Assembly: GCA_003538625.1 (NCBI GenBank)
Contig: DPRR01000040.1
Span: forward strand, 1 to 56,672
DNA from: Ignavibacteriales bacterium
GTDB lineage: Bacteria; Bacteroidota; Ignavibacteria; Ignavibacteriales; Ignavibacteriaceae
Direction of reading: 5' to 3'
DNA: 56,672 nt
The position numbers were made by a program, and so were the translations under genes. Below, in pieces: positions 18,201-26,544 of this stretch (positions within the stretch are counted from its first letter, which is position 1; each line of letters begins with the position of its first letter). The notes beneath the pieces were generated by a model. That model had not been told where the DNA came from. It saw nothing but the letters and a program-made list of their open reading frames with translations, and made no database searches.

Positions 18201-18249
18201 TAATGGCATCATGCTGATAGATTAATGCACTGTCAAATTTAATCTTCAT
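15208..18249 (-). CDS. res: Type III restriction enzyme Res-like subunit (helicase-nuclease)
   Basis: This 1013-aa protein is a superfamily 2 helicase with motif I METGTGKT (99-106), motif II DEPQ (232-235, IIDEPQSTMS) and motif VI RRRQEIGRGLRL (about 575). The C-terminus carries YNPDWAILW ... LYFVVESKS, a PD-(D/E)XK nuclease. Type III Res translocates on DNA from Mod-bound sites and cuts. It begins 3 bp after the Mod stop. Length and order match type III restriction-modification. The DEPQ variant of the DEAD box is common in this family. Confidence 0.9.
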   Translation of the reverse strand: MKIKFDSALIYQHDAINAIVDIFQGQEKCEANFTVYSPEFLASQRSLEFNELGYRNVLSPNLTMGNILENVQQIQLKNGLKPSTRNEVDTKPLDFTIEMETGTGKTYVYLRTIMELYKKYGFSKHIIVVPSIPIKEGVYKSLQITEEHFKELYDNVVYSYFVYDSANLNEVRDFATNDGLEIMVINIDAFRKSFENPEDEKKTVNIIHRYNDKLGYKPLDLIRNTSPVVIIDEPQSTMSTALAKMAVHGLNPLTIIRYSATHKEKINLMYKLDAVDAYEQKLVKQIEIGSLETQGVNNQTYIRLLNVILGKGNPKAQIEVDVFQNGSIHRKTVTVKQNDDLEQITDRAEYAGFIIKDIYGTAGNEYIDFTSRDEEIKLGEAIGAVDDKQVKTALIRKTIEEHLDKELVLNPLGIKVLTLFFIDTVAKYRLYDEDGNVANGEYAEIFEKEYKRAIQHTKYISLFNEIQDLDVDASVVHNGYFSIDNQSKKSNKKEKFEYFKDTTGETAADEDTYNTIMRDKETLLSFYDGKDPKKKLKFIFSHSALKEGWDNPNVFQICTLKEAGKSDIRRRQEIGRGLRLCVDQSGERVQGHETNILTVMATESYAEFVDNLQKEIEKETGIKFGILEEHSFSNVVVSIEDEEVNYLGQAKSQALYDYLILKQYIDNRGKVQDLLRQDLKDDKVELPDEFTEEKHVLAQIVTKLKDAAGKLEIKNQDDKKKVKVNKRVLDSPEFKALWEKVKYKTTFNVNFNSESLIKECIRALDDRLKVSRGKLIYSKAKLKMSIGGISHDDGTSYVSTLDEEVDALPDIVGYLQNETNLTRKSIVKILTGTNKLRLFKINPQKFIEGCIDIINEQMRLHIIDGIKYDKIADTEFYSQELFENEELFGYLKSNLKESSKSPYEYVVYDSAVESKLTQEFEKSDNVSVYAKLPNWFKIDTPLGTYNPDWAILWKDDAEEKLYFVVESKSSIGLFDLRPKETGKIECGKKHFEALGSQMIEARNMADVENFALK

Positions 18250-18252
18250 GCG

Positions 18253-20217
18253 TTAAATACTTTTAATTTCATGAATACCAAAACGTTTTAGCGTTTGTGC
18301 TGTATTGGTTTTCTCCACATCAGTAAAACCAGCATCTTTAAATATTACACGACAAATTTCGGGCTTAACTTCTTCTTTCCATTGTCCAATACCTTCGGCT
18401 ACTTTGCTGGTTATGTTGTTTCCCAGGCAAACAAATAAGGCACCATAACCCACATTAAAAACTTTTAAACCAGAAATCTCTTTTTCTTCAATTGGTAGTG
18501 TGAGGTCTAATCCGTATTTCAATAAGATTTCATACAGCACATCCTCTTCGGTACGGCTTTCTTTTATATTATCCTGTGTATCCCATAAACTTTTTTCAAG
18601 GTTCTCAGGATTTCCATCCCATGCTTTAATATTAGAAGTATTAAGTTTAAATACCTTAAACCCTAAGTCAAGTTCTTTTGTAAATAAAGGATTTTCTTTT
18701 GCTATTTTCTTAGCAGCTCTTCGAATTCTTTCTTTTCCTATTTCTGAAATTGTTTTGAACCCAGCTTTATATGCCTCACTATTTTCATCAATCCTTTCAG
18801 GTAATTGAACTTGAATAAATTTTCTTTTTTCACCAGATTCAACATTTAATTCAAATACAGCATGTGCCGTTGTCGCTGATCCAGAGAAAAAATCAAGAAT
18901 TATATCTCCATGTTTTGTAAAAGCTTGTATGTGTTCCTTACAAATCTGAACAACTTTTGGTGTATCAAAAGGTATTTGAAGTTCTTCTAACAGTCCTGTA
19001 TCACTACCGCCATAATAATAAAGTGATGGGATGTTTTCATCCATATTTTCACTTAACAAATATTTTCTTCTCGGTTGAGTTGTTTCATCCTTACCAAAAA
19101 GAATTAAATCTTTTTCTAATAAATTTTTCATGGTTAAGCTTGGATTTCTCCAGCCTCTGGGTGGAATAACACATTCTTTTTTTGTTACTGGATGTATCAG
19201 CGGAATAAAATAATCATCAGGAGCTTTCTTTTTATTCGGCCATGCCATTGAAACTGATTGATAAACCCTACCACTTTCATCTATTTTATTATACGCCCTT
19301 TCACCACCACTTAAATTTGGCTGTGAAATTATCCAGTTATTAAATTCTCTGTTTATCTCATCTAAATCAGATTTCGGACTAAATAAACTTTGAGCTTTCG
19401 AAAGGATTATTTTTGCATTCTTTTTAATTCTAATTAATTGATTTGTCTTTAAGAATTCCTCTTTATTCTTTGCATAAACAACTATATATTCATGCTGATA
19501 AGCTATTCCCCTTGAATCACCCTTTGGGTTTCTTTTATCCCAAATTATTGTTCCCAAATCGTTGTTCTCACCAAAAATTTCATTTAAAAGTTTTAATAAA
19601 TTAGCAATCTCATGCTCATCCATATTGATTAAAATAGCTCCTTCATCATTAAGTAGGTTCCTTGCTAATATTAATCTTGAATACATCATTGTTAACCAAT
19701 TAGAATGAAATCTTCCATCACTTTCCGAATTAGTTGAGAGCTTATTCCCTTCACCATCAATTTGCCCCGTAATTTCCTGATAGTTCTTTAAATTGTCCTT
19801 GTAATTGTCTTTATATACAAAGTCTTTCCCTGTGTTGTACGGAGGGTCAATGCAAATCATTTTTATTTTCCCAGCATAGCTTTTTTGAAGCAATTTTAAT
19901 ACTTCCAGGTTATCGCCTTCAATGTATAAATTTTGGGTTGTGTTCCAATCAACACTTTCATCTTTGGCGGGTCGCAAAGTTCCTATAGAGGGTTTGTGTG
20001 CTTCCTTTCGTGCCTGTGATTTTCCTGCCCAGGTAAATCGATAATATTCTTCACCTTCTTCAATTTCTTCACCAAGAATTTGTTTCAGAACTTTAAAATC
20101 AACTTTGCCTTCAGATAGTACTTCAGGGAACAATTCTTTTAGTTTTTCAATGTTTTCCTGTATCAGGTCTTTACTGGTGGTAAGTTCGTCACCTGTTTTA
20201 ATCTGTTCGATGCTCAT
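18253..20217 (-). CDS. mod: Type III-like DNA adenine methyltransferase Mod
   Basis: This 654-aa protein has the catalytic motif IV D124-P-P-Y127 (MICIDPPYNTGKDF) and, much later, the SAM-binding motif I DFFSGSATTAHA (about 446), the order of beta-class N6-adenine methyltransferases. It should modify host sites and provide target recognition for Res through the region between both motifs. Its start overlaps the DUF4391 stop by 4 bp (ATGA), and Res follows within 3 bp. The recognition sequence cannot be read from the protein. Confidence 0.92.
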   Translation of the reverse strand: MSIEQIKTGDELTTSKDLIQENIEKLKELFPEVLSEGKVDFKVLKQILGEEIEEGEEYYRFTWAGKSQARKEAHKPSIGTLRPAKDESVDWNTTQNLYIEGDNLEVLKLLQKSYAGKIKMICIDPPYNTGKDFVYKDNYKDNLKNYQEITGQIDGEGNKLSTNSESDGRFHSNWLTMMYSRLILARNLLNDEGAILINMDEHEIANLLKLLNEIFGENNDLGTIIWDKRNPKGDSRGIAYQHEYIVVYAKNKEEFLKTNQLIRIKKNAKIILSKAQSLFSPKSDLDEINREFNNWIISQPNLSGGERAYNKIDESGRVYQSVSMAWPNKKKAPDDYFIPLIHPVTKKECVIPPRGWRNPSLTMKNLLEKDLILFGKDETTQPRRKYLLSENMDENIPSLYYYGGSDTGLLEELQIPFDTPKVVQICKEHIQAFTKHGDIILDFFSGSATTAHAVFELNVESGEKRKFIQVQLPERIDENSEAYKAGFKTISEIGKERIRRAAKKIAKENPLFTKELDLGFKVFKLNTSNIKAWDGNPENLEKSLWDTQDNIKESRTEEDVLYEILLKYGLDLTLPIEEKEISGLKVFNVGYGALFVCLGNNITSKVAEGIGQWKEEVKPEICRVIFKDAGFTDVEKTNTAQTLKRFGIHEIKSI

Positions 20218-20984
20218 TCTTTGCTGAGTTTATGTTTTATTTCTTCGATTTTTTTTCTTTTTTCCTGTATAGTCACATTCAGCTTTATCTTGCTATTTAA
20301 TTGCGATTCCTTCTTTAACTCGTTTTTCAAACCTAAAATTTCCTGTTCCATCTCTTCGACAGTTTCAATCAGTTCCAGTTCTTCTTCAGTACGCTTGTAA
20401 CTTCGTTTCTGGAAACTGCCTGTTAAAGCCGAAGTCTGTAATTGTATTACAGCCTGAATATAGGATTTATAGGTAGTTTCCAGATTGGTTTTATCTATTT
20501 GAGAAAAGGTAATGGTTTTGTAAAAAGCCTCGGTTAAATCATTTTTATATAACCTTGATAATGCTTGGGAATGGAAGTGGCGTTCAATGGTTCGTTTATT
20601 TTTATCGGCCTGGTTAATTCGTTTGTCGGTAAGTGATATCAGATAATGAGTATAATCTTCCACTAAAACCAATATCTGATATGGAATGAATTTGTGAATG
20701 AATTCAGCATATTTATTTCCTTCCCGTTCAACATCACCATTGGGAACTGTAACCGAAATCACCTGTATTTCTTCGTAGCTATATTCGTTGGTAATTATTG
20801 CAGGAATATTAGAATTGGAAGGTTTAATACTTGCCAGCCAGGTCATCGATTCAATCTGGTTATTAAGTCTTTTCTTTTCGGTTGCAGACAACTCAAAGTT
20901 CTTTAAAAAGAAAGCCTTTGTAAGTTTCTTATTGAGCCAGCAACGCTCTGGAAGGTTTAATATGTTGTTATATCCTAAACTCAT
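20214..20984 (-). CDS. DUF4391 family protein of the helicase/Mod/Res operon
   Basis: This 256-aa protein has a globular N-terminal part (ERCWLNKKLTKAFF ... YEEIQVISVTV ... YQILVLVEDYTHYLISL) matching my memory of DUF4391. The C-terminal coiled coil (about 200-256, TEEELELIETVEEMEQEI) probably mediates oligomerisation or partner binding. It overlaps the helicase stop by 1-3 bp and Mod by 4 bp, so it is translated in step with both. DUF4391 genes recur next to Mod/Res and helicase genes in other genomes, as I recall. No activity is known to me. Confidence 0.75.
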   Translation of the reverse strand: MSLGYNNILNLPERCWLNKKLTKAFFLKNFELSATEKKRLNNQIESMTWLASIKPSNSNIPAIITNEYSYEEIQVISVTVPNGDVEREGNKYAEFIHKFIPYQILVLVEDYTHYLISLTDKRINQADKNKRTIERHFHSQALSRLYKNDLTEAFYKTITFSQIDKTNLETTYKSYIQAVIQLQTSALTGSFQKRSYKRTEEELELIETVEEMEQEILGLKNELKKESQLNSKIKLNVTIQEKRKKIEEIKHKLSKE

Positions 20985-23900
20985 TATCTGATATAAAGAC
21001 TTGCAACCAACTCCAAATTTTCTTCCTGCTCAAGTGCATTTTGGAATAAAATTGTACCGCCAGGATTTGCCAGAGAATCTAATCCAATTTCTTCCTGTAC
21101 ATCTGTTACTTCAGCTATCGCTTTCTCCAACAAATGCACATATTGCCCCATGTTTTTGGTTCCACTGGTTTCCCGCTCAAATTCAGCAATTAAAGGTTGT
21201 AATACTTTATCTTGTCCCATACACAATTTTCGGAAATAATCGAGTGCCAGTTTTGTTTGGGTAGCTTTTACCAACTCTTCACCATCTTTGCTGATGTACA
21301 CTAAAAAGTAAGGATAGAGGATGTTATTTTTAAGTTTATTCCTGTAATCGTTGGCTTTGTCTTTTAAACAAAAAATTACTCCCGCTTTTACTGCCTCAAG
21401 ATTTGACTGAACAACTGCATAAGATGAAGGTGGTATATCTTTTAATGCTGCCAGTTCATCATCAGAACTCTTCTCAAGGTCAATTTTGAAATCATTAAAT
21501 GTCAGGTCGGTAATCGAAATGTTTCCTTGTACATCTTCTATATCGATAACCTGATCCTGAAGCTGTTTTAGCTGTCGTTTGCGGTAATCCAGGTCTTGCA
21601 TTTCCCTGCTGTTCTGTGAAATTATATTGTCTTCACCTGTTGCCGAAACATCTAACATTACCATTCTTCCCTGAACCCGAGCAATGAGGTCAATGAAATT
21701 GTCCAACTCCATATTCGGGAAGAAGTTAACCAGTTGTATTCTTTCGTTTGTTGAGCCAATTCGGTCAATCCTTCCAAATCGCTGAATAATTCGGACTGGG
21801 TTCCAATGAATATCGTAGTTAATCAGGTAATCGCAATCTTGCAGGTTCTGACCTTCCGATATACAATCGGTACAAAACAACACATCAATCTGGTTGGTTT
21901 CGTCAGGGAAAATCTGCTCCCTCTTTTTTGAAACGGGGGAAAAATTAGTTAGAATAGAACTCAGGTCAGTTCTACAATTGGGCATATTTGTTTTGTTTGT
22001 TCCAGACCCCGTCACTAAAGCGGTGTAAACTCCTTTTCCTTCCTTTAACCATGTTGCCAATTGGAGATAAAGGTAATTGGCGGTATCGGCAAAAGCTGTA
22101 AAAATTATTATTTTCTTATTTCCATCGTTTATAGGATTTGCTATTTTATCTTCTATAATGGATTTTAGTTTCAGTAACTTTGCATCTCTTGTGGTATCAA
22201 TCAAATTAATACGCCCCATTAAATTGGAAAGGATAGTTTTGTCGTGTTTCAAATCCTGTTTCCAACGAATTAAGTCCATGTCCTGAAGAAGTACTTTTGT
22301 TTTTCCACCAACCAACATATCTTCCAGTTCAGTATCATCTAAATCAATATCGGTAATGTTAATTTCAAAATCAATCTCACCATTTTGGTGAAGTTCTATT
22401 TGTTCAATATTAAAATTGATGAATTCAATTAATTTCTCCATCGTAAGTTTAAAACTATGAATGGAGCTTTCTAATCGTTTTAAAAGATTAACACGCATTA
22501 AATAAATTAAACTTTGTTCTCGGTCAACCTGACGGAATACGTTGCCTGTATGAGTTGTCATGTCGTACTTTTCTTCGTAGTATGGTCTTTTTTCTGAACG
22601 AACATAACCCAGAGGCGTGTAGGAAGCTAATGTTAGTGTGGAAATTTCATCGTAAACCTGACCGATATCTTTAAACTGTTCTCTGGTATCAATTTCAGGT
22701 GTAACGGTAATTGGAATTAAACGCTCTGGAAATTTACCGACATCAGCCATATCGTAATATTTTTCGATATGTTTTCGGGAGCGGGCAATGGTTAGCATAT
22801 CGAGAATTCGGAAGTATGAACCATCCAATTGATTCATTAACTCATTTACATTCAGATTATTTATATCACCATTTCTTAACCAGTTGGTAAAACGTCTTTG
22901 TGCATCTCGCATTACCTGAGCAATACTATCAATGCCATATTCAATAAAGGCGTTATCAACGCCTTCAGTAATAAAAGCAACCTGGTTTTTCAGGTCGTTC
23001 ATTCGGTTGTTTACAGGAGTTGCAGAGAGCATTAAAACTTTTGTTTTAATGTTAGCCTGAATAACATCATTCATTAACCTTCTGTATCGGGTAATTCCTC
23101 GTATAGATGGATTATTTCTGAAATTGTGAGATTCATCAATCACCACCAGGTCATAATTTCCCCAGTTTATCATTTCCAAATCGATGTCTCCCGATTTTCC
23201 TTTAGTCCTGGAAAGGTCGGTATGGTTCAACACATCGTAATTCAATCTATCCTGCGATAAAATGTTTCTTCTGTCATTGAGTTGGTAAATAGTCCAATTT
23301 TCACGCAACTTTTTTGGCGCCAGTACAAGAATTCTATCGTTTCGTAGCTGGTAATATTTCATTACAGCCAGAGCTTCAAATGTTTTCCCTAACCCTACAG
23401 AATCAGCTATTATACAACCGCCATATTTTTCTATTTTCTCAATCGCACCTATTACTGCATCTTTCTGGAAGTTGTAAAGCAAGTTCCAAACCTGAGAATC
23501 TTTAAACCCAACTTTCTTTAATTTTTCATCAGCCCTCTCCGATATTGTGGAATAATGAAATATCTCTCTCATGCAGAGTTTATATATGTTTTCTGGGCTA
23601 TTATTTTTAACTCCCTTAGTCATTAATTCAGTTACAGCATCGGTAAGTATGTTGGTACTGTTTTCCCATGAAATATCAAAAAGATTGGAAAATTGTTGGT
23701 TGATATCTTCAAACGAATTTATAAGAACTGGGGTTGTGTTTGAAATCGTTCCTAATGAAGCAGAATCCAGGTTAAGTGGGGTCAGACTAAAACAGTTTGT
23801 TTTATCTGCATTCTTAACAAATAACATATTTTGATTTCCCAAACTACCCTTTCTAATTTCAAATTTGTTCCTAATCAAATTCAACACCTGGTTTATTTTA

Positions 23901-24193
23901 TACTTCCTATTTAGCTTATTATTTAACAACGATTCTTTAGCTGATTGAATGAATCTGAAGTCGTCTTCGTTGGGTAATGCATCGATTAGTATTTTCACAT
24001 TTTCGGCCAATGTCATGGATTCCAGCAATTCAAAAAGGGCAAAAGCAGTAAAAAAATTGCAGGAAATTTTGACAGTAGATTCTGGTTTAATAACCTCTTT
24101 TAGTTCGTCAATTAGAAGTAGGGCTTTGTTATCTATCAGTTTCATTATGGTTTGTATAGGTACATTGATTTTTGTACCCCCCAAAATAGGCAT
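20984..24193 (-). CDS. SNF2-type helicase with PLD-like N-terminal region
   Basis: This 1069-aa protein has an N-terminal about 180 residues that resembles the phospholipase D-like module of other defence helicases (VKISCNFFTAFALFELL; later SDIS-like WENST ending), with no clear HxK motif. The SNF2/SF2 core follows: GLGKT (267-271, IIADSVGLGKTFEA), DESHNFRN (motif II), LSATPVNNR (motif III), DCISEGQNLQDCDYLIN (V) and QRFGRIDRIGS (VI). It would use ATP to move on DNA. It is the first structural gene of the DUF4391/Mod/Res operon, 53 bp downstream of the ImmA/IrrE gene. Confidence 0.88.
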   Translation of the reverse strand: MPILGGTKINVPIQTIMKLIDNKALLLIDELKEVIKPESTVKISCNFFTAFALFELLESMTLAENVKILIDALPNEDDFRFIQSAKESLLNNKLNRKYKINQVLNLIRNKFEIRKGSLGNQNMLFVKNADKTNCFSLTPLNLDSASLGTISNTTPVLINSFEDINQQFSNLFDISWENSTNILTDAVTELMTKGVKNNSPENIYKLCMREIFHYSTISERADEKLKKVGFKDSQVWNLLYNFQKDAVIGAIEKIEKYGGCIIADSVGLGKTFEALAVMKYYQLRNDRILVLAPKKLRENWTIYQLNDRRNILSQDRLNYDVLNHTDLSRTKGKSGDIDLEMINWGNYDLVVIDESHNFRNNPSIRGITRYRRLMNDVIQANIKTKVLMLSATPVNNRMNDLKNQVAFITEGVDNAFIEYGIDSIAQVMRDAQRRFTNWLRNGDINNLNVNELMNQLDGSYFRILDMLTIARSRKHIEKYYDMADVGKFPERLIPITVTPEIDTREQFKDIGQVYDEISTLTLASYTPLGYVRSEKRPYYEEKYDMTTHTGNVFRQVDREQSLIYLMRVNLLKRLESSIHSFKLTMEKLIEFINFNIEQIELHQNGEIDFEINITDIDLDDTELEDMLVGGKTKVLLQDMDLIRWKQDLKHDKTILSNLMGRINLIDTTRDAKLLKLKSIIEDKIANPINDGNKKIIIFTAFADTANYLYLQLATWLKEGKGVYTALVTGSGTNKTNMPNCRTDLSSILTNFSPVSKKREQIFPDETNQIDVLFCTDCISEGQNLQDCDYLINYDIHWNPVRIIQRFGRIDRIGSTNERIQLVNFFPNMELDNFIDLIARVQGRMVMLDVSATGEDNIISQNSREMQDLDYRKRQLKQLQDQVIDIEDVQGNISITDLTFNDFKIDLEKSSDDELAALKDIPPSSYAVVQSNLEAVKAGVIFCLKDKANDYRNKLKNNILYPYFLVYISKDGEELVKATQTKLALDYFRKLCMGQDKVLQPLIAEFERETSGTKNMGQYVHLLEKAIAEVTDVQEEIGLDSLANPGGTILFQNALEQEENLELVASLYIR

Positions 24194-24246
24194 TTATTTT
24201 TTGTTACAAGAGATCATGAAACAATATATTTCTTTCCACTTTTGAA

Positions 24247-25065
24247 CTAATCAGGCCAAATTACGCTTATATCGTAACCATATTCAGAGTAAAAACATTG
24301 TTCATTAAGTTTCATTGTTGAGTTGACCCAAAACCAATCATCTGCATAAACCTGTTGTACATCATTAAATTTTGATTCATTTTTTAAGTAAAATTCGCCT
24401 ATCGCACTGGTTGGGGGTGGAGGGTTTCCAATTTTACTTTTGAAAGGTACATTTCGAAATGGAAAATCATCACTTGCTTTAAACCAGTTTAAAAAACCAT
24501 TCTGAAAGAAAAATATCATAACTGGATATGTTCCAGCATCAATATCTGTAAACCGCAATAACGTTGATAGTTTACTTACTTTGAATCTTTCAGAAAGTTC
24601 ATCTATCAATTTCAATGAGAATTTTTGTCTGTAACAGGCTTCTTTAAAAATTGAACCAGGCATTAATAGTGTTGAAGCGAAGATATCCGCTTGGCCTTCT
24701 ATTTCATTCCTTTGGCAGGGATTAAACCTTGATGGATGCAATGGGAATGTACCGTTAATAATTGCCTGATGATGTTCAGGTATAAAATAATGCCCAAGCT
24801 CATGTGCTATGGAAAATCGGCTACGTTTTGAATCTTTGAAGTTCCCCGAATCAATATCTAAATGAATAAAAAAGTTGCTTCTGTCATAAATAAGTAATCC
24901 ATCAAAACTCTTTTCGTAGTGGTCATAGTGCAACATTATCGACTCATCATTAACCAATCTATCTAAATCAATTGATGAATTATCTATAAAATCACCAGCA
25001 ATAAAATTGGCTAAATCTTTAATTTTATTGTTCTGAGCTTCCTTTTTTCTTTGAGTGAAGTCCAT
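24247..25065 (-). CDS. ImmA/IrrE-type metallopeptidase
   Basis: This 272-aa protein has the zinc motif HELGH (RFSIAHELGHYFIPEHH) and a downstream glutamate in EIEGQADIFASTLLMP, the classic ImmA/IrrE (peptidase M78) active site. Such peptidases cut repressors or regulatory partners to switch on mobile-element or stress genes. Its start lies 41 bp inside the preceding 112-aa gene, so both are translationally linked. It is the third gene of a sigma factor / small protein / peptidase unit directly upstream of the helicase operon, which points to a regulatory protease. A GNPPPPTSA linker splits the C-terminal domain. Confidence 0.88.
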   Translation of the reverse strand: MDFTQRKKEAQNNKIKDLANFIAGDFIDNSSIDLDRLVNDESIMLHYDHYEKSFDGLLIYDRSNFFIHLDIDSGNFKDSKRSRFSIAHELGHYFIPEHHQAIINGTFPLHPSRFNPCQRNEIEGQADIFASTLLMPGSIFKEACYRQKFSLKLIDELSERFKVSKLSTLLRFTDIDAGTYPVMIFFFQNGFLNWFKASDDFPFRNVPFKSKIGNPPPPTSAIGEFYLKNESKFNDVQQVYADDWFWVNSTMKLNEQCFYSEYGYDISVIWPD

Positions 25066-25363
25066 CCTGATTCTTTTTTAATTTACTCAGAATATGCTCT
25101 GGAAGATGTTCGAGGTTTCTTGCAGCCATTTTGAAACCGTCATTGTCGCTATTTTGCAATTCTATTTTAATCCTTTTAGGTATGAAATCACCATTTATAA
25201 TTGCAAATGGATCAACATAACTTTCATCCAAACGGTATTCAAAATCAGAATACAATTTTTCAAATCTGTTTAACTCTGACTTGTTCCCAGGAAATAAATT
25301 ACCTGTAGAAGCAAGCCATTCACGGAAATTGTCTTCCGTTATTATTTTTTTGCTTTCTCCCAT
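25025..25363 (-). CDS. 112-aa protein between sigma factor and ImmA/IrrE
   Basis: I do not recognise this 112-aa protein. It overlaps the sigma-factor gene by 22 bp and the peptidase gene by 41 bp. It begins MGESKKIITEDNFREWLAS, is charged and helical, and ends in a basic tail (KLKKNQDGLHSKKKG). By position it could be an anti-sigma or peptidase-substrate protein: anti-sigma factors usually sit directly downstream of the sigma gene, and ImmA-type peptidases usually cleave a neighbour. This is inference from context only. Confidence 0.65.
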   Translation of the reverse strand: MGESKKIITEDNFREWLASTGNLFPGNKSELNRFEKLYSDFEYRLDESYVDPFAIINGDFIPKRIKIELQNSDNDGFKMAARNLEHLPEHILSKLKKNQDGLHSKKKGSSEQ

Positions 25364-26010
25364 ATTTTCAGGTAATCATTAATTCTTGTTTTTGCTTCAT
25401 TATTGTAATACCGTATTGTTCCCTGACCAAGACCAAGTTCATCCCGTAATTTTATTAATAAATGCTGGGGGAGATTTTTGTCTTTTACACCGTGAAACAG
25501 ATATGTCAAATAAATTGGTCTATGTTTGGGACTTAATCGGCCTAATGCCATTTCGATAACCTCTCGTCTTTCTTCCAGTTCTTTCTTTCTTTCGGGTTTG
25601 AAATCTTCAAGATTTTCAGGGAACTCCCACACTATATCTTCTTCTCCCGTGTAAGGGCTTGGGTCATTACTTTCTCTGTAAATATTTATAAGTTCCCTGT
25701 TAGCAATACCGTACAAATAAAAAAGAACACCTTCGTCAAAAGTTTTGGCATTTTTTCTTTTAGTGTCATCGTAATTAGGATTTAACCAGAACCTGTAAAA
25801 AGTTCTATTCGCTAATTCGATTGCAACATCAATATCATATTTCCATCTGGAACAAATTATTTCGCATTTCTTTATCAGATCGCCTCTATACCGAAAGCAA
25901 AAAGCTGTAAAAGCATTTTTTGCTGCTTCGGTGTACTCTGGTTGGTTCTTCCATTTAATATATTGAACCAAATCCTCAGTCGTTTCTGTATCGAATTCTT
26001 TCCAATCCAA
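25342..26010 (-). CDS. ECF-like sigma-70 family factor
   Basis: This 222-aa protein has a region 2-like N-terminal half (AFTAFCFRYRGDLIKKCEIICSR, later FLYGIANRELINIYRE). The region 4-like C-terminal HTH is MALGRLSPKHRPIYLTYLF ... LRDELGLGQGTIRYYNNEAKTRI. The linker between regions is longer than in typical ECF factors. It would bring RNA polymerase to specific promoters, probably its own operon. It heads the minus-strand run of overlapping genes that includes an ImmA/IrrE peptidase and then the helicase / DUF4391 / Mod / Res genes. An inverted repeat lies in the divergent promoter at 26028-26058. Confidence 0.8.
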   Translation of the reverse strand: MDWKEFDTETTEDLVQYIKWKNQPEYTEAAKNAFTAFCFRYRGDLIKKCEIICSRWKYDIDVAIELANRTFYRFWLNPNYDDTKRKNAKTFDEGVLFYLYGIANRELINIYRESNDPSPYTGEEDIVWEFPENLEDFKPERKKELEERREVIEMALGRLSPKHRPIYLTYLFHGVKDKNLPQHLLIKLRDELGLGQGTIRYYNNEAKTRINDYLKIWEKAKK

Positions 26011-26027
26011 ACTATTTGTCTATTGAT

Positions 26028-26058
26028 ATACGAAAAGCGTTGGTAACATTTTGCGTAT
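26028..26058. promoter_or_regulatory. Inverted repeat in a divergent promoter
   Basis: The 87 bp between the sigma-factor start (26010, minus) and the small plus-strand gene (26098) contain ATACGAAAAG at 26028-26037 and TTTTGCGTAT at 26049-26058. These are imperfect inverted copies (8 of 10) with an 11-bp spacer. Centre spacing of about two helical turns fits a dimeric regulator. The binding protein is unknown. Confidence 0.4.
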
Positions 26059-26097
26059 TTGAATTGATAATAAAAGTATAATTTAAAAATTAAAATC

Positions 26098-26229
26098 ATG
26101 AGTAAAAGTTCGAAAAGAGTTCGGGATGCAAGCACAGGTCAGTTTGTGCCAAGTAAAGAAGCTACGAAAAGACCTTCAACAACAGTTACAGAAACCGTTA
26201 AAGTTGGTCCAACCAAAAAACGTAGTTAG
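26098..26229 (+). CDS. Small conserved ASTGQFV-type protein, 43 aa
   Basis: This is a very small basic protein beginning MSKSSKRVRDASTGQFV and continuing with SKEATKRPSTTVTET. It is close to a family of tiny Bacteroidota proteins with the pattern D-A-(G/S)-T-G-x-F-V ... P-x-T-T-V-T-E that I recall as hypothetical proteins. It is divergent from the sigma-factor gene and 25 bp upstream of the zinc-ribbon gene. The conserved pattern makes it a real gene; its function is unknown. Confidence 0.65.
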   Translation: MSKSSKRVRDASTGQFVPSKEATKRPSTTVTETVKVGPTKKRS

Positions 26230-26254
26230 TTATTAACCGTTTAAATTTTAATTT

Positions 26255-26395
26255 ATGTACACTACGGGAGAAAAGCCAGGAAAAGGCTTGTACAGATGCA
26301 TTCACTGCGGGGAAGTAATCAGACTGGATGATGATTCAGATACTCTTCCCCCTTGTCCAAAGTGTCATCACACAAGATGGACTAAGGTCGGTTAA
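26255..26395 (+). CDS. Small zinc-ribbon protein, 46 aa
   Basis: This short protein has CIHCG and PPCPKC, two CxxC knuckles about 20 residues apart, within GLYRCIHCGEVI and LPPCPKCHHTRWTKV. This is the layout of the compact zinc-ribbon family often annotated as zinc ribbon-containing protein. It follows the 43-aa gene on the plus strand by 25 bp, so the two are probably co-transcribed and divergent from the sigma/peptidase operon. The role is unknown. Confidence 0.7.
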   Translation: MYTTGEKPGKGLYRCIHCGEVIRLDDDSDTLPPCPKCHHTRWTKVG

Positions 26396-26544
26396 GTAGA
26401 AAGGGCTGTTTCGAATAAGAAATAGTCCTTTTCTTTCCTATCCTGATATATTTCGGCTACAATATTAATTCGGCCATTTGTAAGCCGACGAAATGTGTTG
26501 AGTTCTTATTCGGATTATTTAGGTGCCAGCAATTATTTGGATAA

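Noticed and set aside
15208..24193. BREX or DISARM interpretation of the helicase/Mod operon
   Set aside because: No PglX, BrxL, DrmB or intact PglZ gene is present; Mod and Res match type III restriction. The only BREX trace is the dead pglZ fragment at 35122.
25875..26135. 86-aa minus-strand open frame over the sigma-factor start
   Set aside because: Out of frame with the recognisable sigma-factor sequence and covers the divergent promoter.
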